Assembly: GCA_902764705.1 (NCBI GenBank)
Contig: CACWWZ010000026.1
Span: 1 to 40,197 of the forward strand
Origin: an uncultured Prevotellaceae bacterium
GTDB lineage: Bacteria > Bacteroidota > Bacteroidia > Bacteroidales > Bacteroidaceae
Length of the DNA stretch: 40,197 nucleotides
Reading direction: 5' to 3'
The notes below the pieces were generated by a model, which had not been told where the DNA came from, did no database searches, and saw only the letters and a list, made by a program, of their open reading frames with translations. Positions within the stretch are counted from its first letter, which is position 1. Every line of letters begins with the position of its first letter. The position numbers and the translations under genes are program-made. This document shows, one piece after another, positions 36,273 through 40,197 of this stretch.

Positions 36273-37247
36273 TCACCATTGTTCGGTATATTTTGACGTG
36301 TTGACCACGAGGTCAGTTTCTGTAATATTGAATGTGTAGGTATAGCTGTAGCCTCGCTGCCAGGTGATGGTACCTTCCAGGTCTTTGCTTACCGTATTAG
36401 TCTTAGATTCGCCCCATACAGTCCAAACCGCTTCGACCTCGATTTCGCCAGTCCAATTCTGGGGAATGACAAGGTAAGAGCCTCCGAGTGCTAAAGTATT
36501 AACACTTTCATGGTTGTCATAGTCTGCGTTAAAGGTCCAGACAAAGTCTGTGGGATCTCCGCTAGGCGTCCAAGTACCAGTATTGTAACTTCCATTATTC
36601 TTAATGGATTTGAACGTAATGGTATTGATATGTATTGCCGGATGACCTGCTGCCAGCTGAAGTTTGATGAGGGTAAAGGGATGAATGAAGCTGAGAGAAA
36701 CACCACTTGCTGCATTGGTCTTATTTTGACCTTCAGTTAAAGCATAGACAAACTCCGTAACACTACTTTGTCCGCTGGATGTTACAGGAAGGGCTGAGCA
36801 TGAAAACGTAACCTGTGGGCCTGAAGAATATATAAGGTCAATAATACAACTTCCACTGGCAGGTGCATAGGCGAAGAAATCAAGGTCGCCAGTTGCGGGC
36901 CAATAGCGCGGACCACCATAAAATACCCATCTTGAGTCCTCGTTATTCCATGTCACAGATGTTTCGTTGATATTTGCCTCGGTATTGAGAGTCGCGGTTC
37001 CTGCATTGTAGGCAGTACATACAAAACCTTGACTTTGCAAATATGCATTGTCATACGTCGCGGCTCTAGTCCCTTCTGCCATTTTCCACACATCAGCCAT
37101 GAAAGAGATTTCGGAGGGGTTGTTGGTGGGGGATGATGTGGTATTGGTATCATCGCTGGAGCAGGCGGTCAGCATACATACTGTTGCCGACAGCAGCAGT
37201 GCCACCAGCAGCATCGTCCAACCTATATTTCCCTTCGTTCGCTTCAT
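36273..37247 (-). CDS. Fimbrillin-family lipoprotein
   Basis: A 324-residue lipoprotein of the Bacteroidales fimbrillin (Mfa-like) family. The signal ends in lipobox LTAC, with the lipid-bearing cysteine at residue 29, followed by a long serine, threonine and asparagine linker. Family features include ISFMADVWKMAEGTRAATYDN near the N-terminus of the mature chain, YWPATGDLDFFAYAP, and VSLSFIHPFTLIKLQLA. Near the end come YLVIPQNW and WQRGYSYTYTFNITETDLVV. Fimbrillins polymerise by donor-strand exchange after arginine-specific cleavage; MAEGTRAAT could be such a site, but this is inference. I start it at 37247 because the 6-residue longer start gives a poorer signal. It is the first gene of an operon with the giant protein, from the promoter at 37276-37307, which suggests the two form one surface structure. 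Confidence 0.82.
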   Translation of the reverse strand: MKRTKGNIGWTMLLVALLLSATVCMLTACSSDDTNTTSSPTNNPSEISFMADVWKMAEGTRAATYDNAYLQSQGFVCTAYNAGTATLNTEANINETSVTWNNEDSRWVFYGGPRYWPATGDLDFFAYAPASGSCIIDLIYSSGPQVTFSCSALPVTSSGQSSVTEFVYALTEGQNKTNAASGVSLSFIHPFTLIKLQLAAGHPAIHINTITFKSIKNNGSYNTGTWTPSGDPTDFVWTFNADYDNHESVNTLALGGSYLVIPQNWTGEIEVEAVWTVWGESKTNTVSKDLEGTITWQRGYSYTYTFNITETDLVVNTSKYTEQW

Positions 37248-37275
37248 TTTTATACCAAACAACATACATCACTTG

Positions 37276-37307
37276 CAAAAGTAACGTTTTTTGGCGAAAC
37301 GGCCAAA
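37276..37307 (-). promoter_or_regulatory. Promoter of the fimbrillin - giant protein operon
   Basis: TTTG (37304-37307), a 20-base spacer and TACTTTTG (37276-37283) on the minus strand. TTTGGC and GCCAAA flank GAAACG within the spacer, an inverted repeat that could bind a regulator. The leader is about 20 bases. Confidence 0.75.
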
Positions 37308-37315
37308 CTTTTCTG

Positions 37316-37366
37316 CATCTTTTTACTCAAAGAGTAAAGAATGTTATAATAAAGAGTAAAAAGATG
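37316..37366. repeat. 13-bp perfect inverted repeat upstream of the fimbrillin promoter
   Basis: CATCTTTTTACTC (37316-37328) and GAGTAAAAAGATG (37354-37366) are perfect inverted copies. A third half-site, GAGTAAA (37332-37338), lies just inside and could pair with the left arm instead, giving a competing small hairpin. It lies about 10 bp upstream of the -33 box. Confidence 0.7.
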
Positions 37367-37384
37367 GAGTTAAAAGGGGGCATC

Positions 37385-37443
37385 TTGCCATATCCACTAT
37401 TGTGGACCCATCCCGCAGTTGGCAAAAACATCGGCTTTCAGCC
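37385..37443. other. Structured intergenic segment between fimbrillin and fhs
   Basis: TTGCCA (37385-37390) pairs with TGGCAA (37420-37425), enclosing TCCAC-TATT-GTGGA (37393-37406). A second hairpin, GGCT-TTC-AGCC (37433-37443), follows. The intergenic space 37266-37556 holds no credible gene; this segment may be the 3' end of the fhs message, a terminator region or a small RNA. No family was recognised. Confidence 0.35.
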
Positions 37444-37556
37444 TGAAAAACGTTTATGACTAACTGACTCCCCCTTCTATGTTATAAACTTAAAGAACAG
37501 GTTTTAGAAAGCATACATATTGCCTGTCTTATTATCTAAATAATAACGTTCGCATA

Positions 37557-39236
37557 TTACGACAAGCCCTCTATCTGGCCGTCGACGATGGTGATGCGCT
37601 CGGCCTGCGGACTCTTGGGGAGTCCCGGCATGCGAAGCATGTCGCCCGCGATGACTACAATCATCTCACTGCCGCAATTCAGGATGACGTCACGAATGCG
37701 GATGGTGAAGCCCTCGGGTGAACCATAACGCGTAGAATCGGCCGAGAACGAGAACTGCGTCTTGGCAATGCACACGGGATAGTGCGCGATGGCACCGTCC
37801 TCGTCGGTAAAGCTGGCACGCAGGTCCTCCAGTTTCTTCTTCGCCGTCTTGCTGTACTCCACAGCGGCAGCGCCATAGATGCGCTTGCACACCTTCTCGA
37901 TCTTGTCTTCCAGACAGTCGGCCTCTTTGTAGGTGAAGCGGATGGGCAGCGGCTGCTGGCGCTCGATGGTGTCGATGACGGTCTGTGCCAGTTCGGTGGC
38001 TCCCTCGCCGCCTTTCAGGAAGGCTTCGTTGACGGCAAAGCCCACGCCCAGATCCTCGCAGTTCTTGCGAACGATGTCTATCTCCTCCTCCAAATCGCTG
38101 TCGTGACGGTTCAGGGTGACCACGACGGGCTGTCCGAAGCCCTGCATATTGCGGATGTGGCGGTTCAGGTTCTTCAGACCCTCCGTCAGTCCCGCTGCAT
38201 TGGGTTCCTTGATATGCTCGAGGGCCACACCGCCGTGCATCTTCAGGCCCTGTGTGGTGGCAACGATGACCACCAGTCGGGGTTGCAAACCGGTCTTGCG
38301 GCACTTGATGTCGAAGAACTTCTCGGCTCCCAAGTCGGCACCGAATCCAGCCTCCGTTACCACATAGTCGCTGAACGTCATGGCCATCTTCGTTGCAACC
38401 ACGCTGGAGCAGCCGTGGGCGATGTTGGCAAACGGTCCGCCATGTATGTAGGCCGGCGTGTGCTCAGTGGTTTGCACCAGATTGGGATTCAGGGCGTCGC
38501 GCAGCAGCACGGTGATGGCACCTGCCACGCCGAGGTCCTTCACCTTGAAGTGCTTGCCGTCGGCGGTGATGCCCAGCACGATGTTCTCGATGCGGCGCTG
38601 CAGGTCTTCCTCGCTGGTGGCCAGACAGAGAATGGCCATCAGTTCCGATGCCGGCGTGATGTCGAAACCCGTCTCGGATACCACGCCGTCGCCACGCAGT
38701 CCTGTCACCACGTTACGCAGCGCACGGTCGTTCACGTCGAGCACGCGCTTCCAGAATATCTCACGCAGCGAAAAGCCCTCCTTGCGGTGCTGGTACAGGT
38801 AGTTGTCCAGCAGGGCGCTGATGGTGTTGTGCGCTGAGGTCACGGCATGGAAGTCGCCCGTGAAATGCAGGTTGATCTTCTCCATCGGCAACACCTGGGC
38901 ATAGCCACCACCGGCGGCACCACCCTTCATACCGAAGCAGGGACCCAGCGAGGGCTCGCGCAGGGCCACAGCGGCCTTCTTGCCCAGGCGGTTCAAGCCC
39001 AGCGTCAGTCCGATGCTGACGGTGGTCTTGCCGATACCGGCTTTCGTGGGACTGATGGCCGTCACCAGGATGAGGCGGCTCTGCTTCACCTTCTTTTCGT
39101 CGATAAGTCCGATGGGCACCTTCGCCATGTAGCGTCCATAGGGTTCAATCTGTTCTGGGTCGATGCCCAACTCAGTGGCAATCTCGCTGATGGGTTTCAG
39201 CTCGCATTCGCGTGCAATCTGTATGTCTGTCTTCAT
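37557..39236 (-). CDS. fhs: Formate-tetrahydrofolate ligase
   Basis: A 559-residue ATP-dependent ligase that joins formate to tetrahydrofolate, giving 10-formyl-tetrahydrofolate for purine and formyl-methionine synthesis (EC 6.3.4.3). [20 protein letters not shown] at about residues 58-77 is the nucleotide-binding loop. [36 protein letters not shown] is almost invariant in the family. Later stretches are [42 protein letters not shown], and the C-terminal [19 protein letters not shown] start it at 39236 ([16 protein letters not shown]); a longer frame adds 20 residues without family support. It lies alone on the minus strand, with a consensus promoter about 160 bases upstream and a long leader. 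Confidence 0.95.
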   Translation of the reverse strand: MKTDIQIARECELKPISEIATELGIDPEQIEPYGRYMAKVPIGLIDEKKVKQSRLILVTAISPTKAGIGKTTVSIGLTLGLNRLGKKAAVALREPSLGPCFGMKGGAAGGGYAQVLPMEKINLHFTGDFHAVTSAHNTISALLDNYLYQHRKEGFSLREIFWKRVLDVNDRALRNVVTGLRGDGVVSETGFDITPASELMAILCLATSEEDLQRRIENIVLGITADGKHFKVKDLGVAGAITVLLRDALNPNLVQTTEHTPAYIHGGPFANIAHGCSSVVATKMAMTFSDYVVTEAGFGADLGAEKFFDIKCRKTGLQPRLVVIVATTQGLKMHGGVALEHIKEPNAAGLTEGLKNLNRHIRNMQGFGQPVVVTLNRHDSDLEEEIDIVRKNCEDLGVGFAVNEAFLKGGEGATELAQTVIDTIERQQPLPIRFTYKEADCLEDKIEKVCKRIYGAAAVEYSKTAKKKLEDLRASFTDEDGAIAHYPVCIAKTQFSFSADSTRYGSPEGFTIRIRDVILNCGSEMIVVIAGDMLRMPGLPKSPQAERITIVDGQIEGLS

Positions 39237-39393
39237 AACGGTTTTTTTTTCGCAAGCTCTGCTTTTAAATACTAATCCAAGTACAAAAGTCGACATTATG
39301 CGGCTTCATAGAAGACTTGCCCAACACGGTCAATATGATCGCCTATGGGTGTGCCTACCTTAGCGCGATAATCAAGCAGATCAAAACTATATC
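39237..39393 (-). other. Long untranslated leader of fhs
   Basis: About 157 bases separate the predicted transcript start from the fhs ATG. The leader contains an A-rich run just before the start codon and an internal stretch (39289-39384 on the minus strand) that reads open without a start codon. I recognise no tetrahydrofolate or other known riboswitch in it. Confidence 0.35.
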
Positions 39394-39399
39394 ATGCTG

Positions 39400-39431
39400 C
39401 AAAGATACAAAATTTTTAAGCCAAATCCAAA
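39400..39431 (-). promoter_or_regulatory. fhs promoter
   Basis: TTTG (39428-39431), a 20-base spacer and TATCTTTG (39400-39407) on the minus strand: a full consensus Bacteroidetes promoter. Confidence 0.75.
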
Positions 39432-39484
39432 TTTTTCAAGGAAAAAATGCGCAGCCTTGTCTGTAACCGGCCCTCGAGCATGCA

Positions 39485-39554
39485 TTTGCAGACTCCCCGA
39501 GTCTACACGTGCAGACTCGAGGGTGCCGCACGTGCAACCTCCGGAGTCTGCAAA
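39485..39554. repeat. Nested palindrome with GCAGACTC units
   Basis: TTTGCAGACTCC (39485-39496) and GGAGTCTGCAAA (39543-39554) are a perfect 12-bp inverted repeat. Inside, CGAGTCT (39498-39504) and AGACTCG (39513-39519) form a second hairpin, and CACGTGC occurs twice. TGCAGACTC appears three times in the two orientations. Confidence 0.75.
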
Positions 39555-39560
39555 ACCCAT

Positions 39561-39588
39561 CCCTAGGCGGAGACATTCTCCGCTAGGG
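39561..39588. repeat. Strong 12-bp hairpin
   Basis: CCCTAGGCGGAGA (39561-39573, one bulged G) pairs with TCTCCGCTAGGG (39577-39588) around a CAT loop. No T-run follows, so it is not a typical terminator. Confidence 0.7.
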
Positions 39589-39634
39589 GCAGAGTGTGGC
39601 GATGCGAACTCAGGACGGAGACCTCACAGAGGGA

Positions 39635-39695
39635 CAATAAGGGCGGGTTATTGCGCAATAAGGGCGGGTTATTGGAAAATAAGCGTGGGTTATTG
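39635..39695 (+). repeat. Three 21-bp iteron-like tandem repeats
   Basis: CAATAAGGGCGGGTTATTG occurs exactly at 39635-39653 and 39656-39674, with a diverged third copy at 39677-39695. The period is 21 bp, two helical turns. Each unit has AATAA and TTATT ends, so it is itself a small dyad. Because 21 is a multiple of three, reading frames stay open through it on both strands. Confidence 0.85.
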
Positions 39696-39713
39696 GCGGA
39701 CAGGGGGCGGTTT

Positions 39714-39843
39714 GCTGACATTGCTGACATGCTGACATTGATTTCTAAGAGTAATACAAAAAAAATAAAAAAGGGTATTTTGGCTATATACCCTTTTTTA
39801 ATCAATCTATGGAAACTGATGTCAGCATGTCAGCAATGTCAGC
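39714..39843. repeat. Perfect 24-bp inverted repeat enclosing a hairpin
   Basis: The left arm (39714-39737) is made of three GCTGACAT-type units; the right arm (39820-39843) is its exact reverse complement, made of TGTCAGCA-type units. The 82-bp interior carries the hairpin at 39767-39799. No direct target-site duplication is evident at the edges and no transposase is present. The remaining sequence to 40197 holds small dyads (CTGTG-ATA-CACAG at 39919-39931; TTCAGAGAG with CTCTCTTGAA at 40031-40054) and no gene I can support. Confidence 0.85.
39767..39799. terminator. Terminator-like hairpin inside the 24-bp inverted repeat
   Basis: AAAAAAGGGTAT (39767-39778) pairs perfectly with ATACCCTTTTTT (39788-39799). 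A- and T-runs on the two sides make it a possible bidirectional intrinsic terminator, although the stem has only three G-C pairs. Confidence 0.6.
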
Positions 39844-40197
39844 GTTTAGAAGATTTCCGGATGGCGCATTTGGTCGATTTCAGACTGCAAATGTTAGTGC
39901 ACTGGGGGACAGTCCGGTCTGTGATACACAGTTATAGGAGAAAAACCTCACAGCGTCCCACTGTGCCCCTGTGACCTTACATTGTAACACCCGGAGTTTG
40001 TTCGTCCCTTGACTTCAGCGGTTTTAACATTTCAGAGAGGTTGACTCTCTTGAAACCCCTATAAACAGGAAATTCTGCATGGTGACTTGGGTGACTCCGG
40101 AAATGCTATATAACGGTGATGACGATAGTGCTTTTGCCCTTGACTGCATGGAGAGTAATGGTTTTAGGCCAAGGACCGCTTAGAAACAACTCCTTGT

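Noticed and set aside
37316-37366. Invertible (phase-variable) promoter like those of Bacteroides capsules
   Set aside because: The inverted repeats are only 25 bp apart and do not enclose the promoter, and no invertase gene is visible.
37782-38837. Long plus-strand frame (351 codons) opposite fhs
   Set aside because: It mirrors the highly conserved formate-tetrahydrofolate ligase; no family features are present in this frame.
39237-39393. Tetrahydrofolate riboswitch in front of fhs
   Set aside because: I could not match the leader to the known THF riboswitch cores; only the length is suggestive.
39635-39695. Possible CRISPR array
   Set aside because: Only three units, with 2-bp gaps instead of 30-40 bp spacers, and no cas genes in the window.
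39563-39805. 80-codon minus-strand frame with NNPPLL repeats
   Set aside because: It is the opposite-strand reading of the same repeats, and its N-terminus lies in the terminator-like hairpin.
39594-39974. 126-codon frame on the plus strand with heptad-like NKGGLLR repeats
   Set aside because: It is open because the 21-bp repeat unit is a multiple of three. It runs through a perfect inverted repeat and hairpin, has no family resemblance and no start signal.
40079-40183. 34-codon frame MVTWVTPEM... near the right edge
   Set aside because: Too short, with no Shine-Dalgarno, promoter or recognisable sequence; it may be chance.

Overview
The window looks like chromosomal DNA of a gut or rumen Bacteroidales, most probably Prevotella or a close relative. 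Evidence: promoters of the Bacteroidetes type (TTTG, 19-20 bp, TAnnTTTG) recur upstream of genes on both strands; the order ftsX - DUF3098 - uppP - truB - queA - folK is characteristic of Bacteroidetes; and a VirE/DUF3987 plus DUF5675 pair, a fimbrillin-family lipoprotein and a type IX-like C-terminal sorting sequence are all typical of this order. No rRNA, tRNA, CRISPR array or transposase was seen. The species assignment is inference.

Layout. (1) 1-2820: an accessory VirE/DUF3987 primase-helicase-like gene, split by a one-base frameshift near 745, then a DUF5675 gene. (2) 2869-3354: a GNAT acetyltransferase on the minus strand. (3) 3593-8638: a three-gene beta-glucoside operon: GH5 lipoprotein, cellobiose phosphorylase (GH94) and GPH sugar symporter. 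Together they suggest extracytoplasmic cleavage of a beta-1,4-glucan, uptake of the disaccharide, and energy-saving phosphorolysis in the cytoplasm. (4) 8725-9519: a radical SAM protein (minus). (5) 9753-14113: the cell-envelope and translation operon ftsX to folK, followed by a secreted GH28 pectinase (14161-15633). (6) 15694-19092: dnaG and a cardiolipin synthase on the minus strand. (7) 19269-23143: etfB - etfA - a 55-residue membrane protein - acyl-CoA dehydrogenase, an electron-transfer flavoprotein operon. (8) 23252-25170: guanine deaminase overlapping a cytidylate-kinase-like gene (minus). (9) 25246-37247: a fimbrillin-type lipoprotein and, 26 bp downstream, a 3,666-residue secreted protein built from about eight divergent macro-repeats. 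This is the most unusual object in the window. (10) 37557-39236: formate-tetrahydrofolate ligase (minus). (11) 39408-40197: about 790 bp with no credible gene but a dense set of palindromes, a 21-bp iteron-like array and a perfect 24-bp inverted repeat around a terminator-like hairpin.

Two features run through the window. Many gene junctions carry short degenerate tandem repeats with 7-10 bp periods, right at or after stop codons. Several leaders and spacers (ftsX leader, etfB-etfA spacer, the region upstream of the fimbrillin gene) are rich in potential secondary structure. All functions were assigned by reading translations and motifs; nothing was searched against a database.
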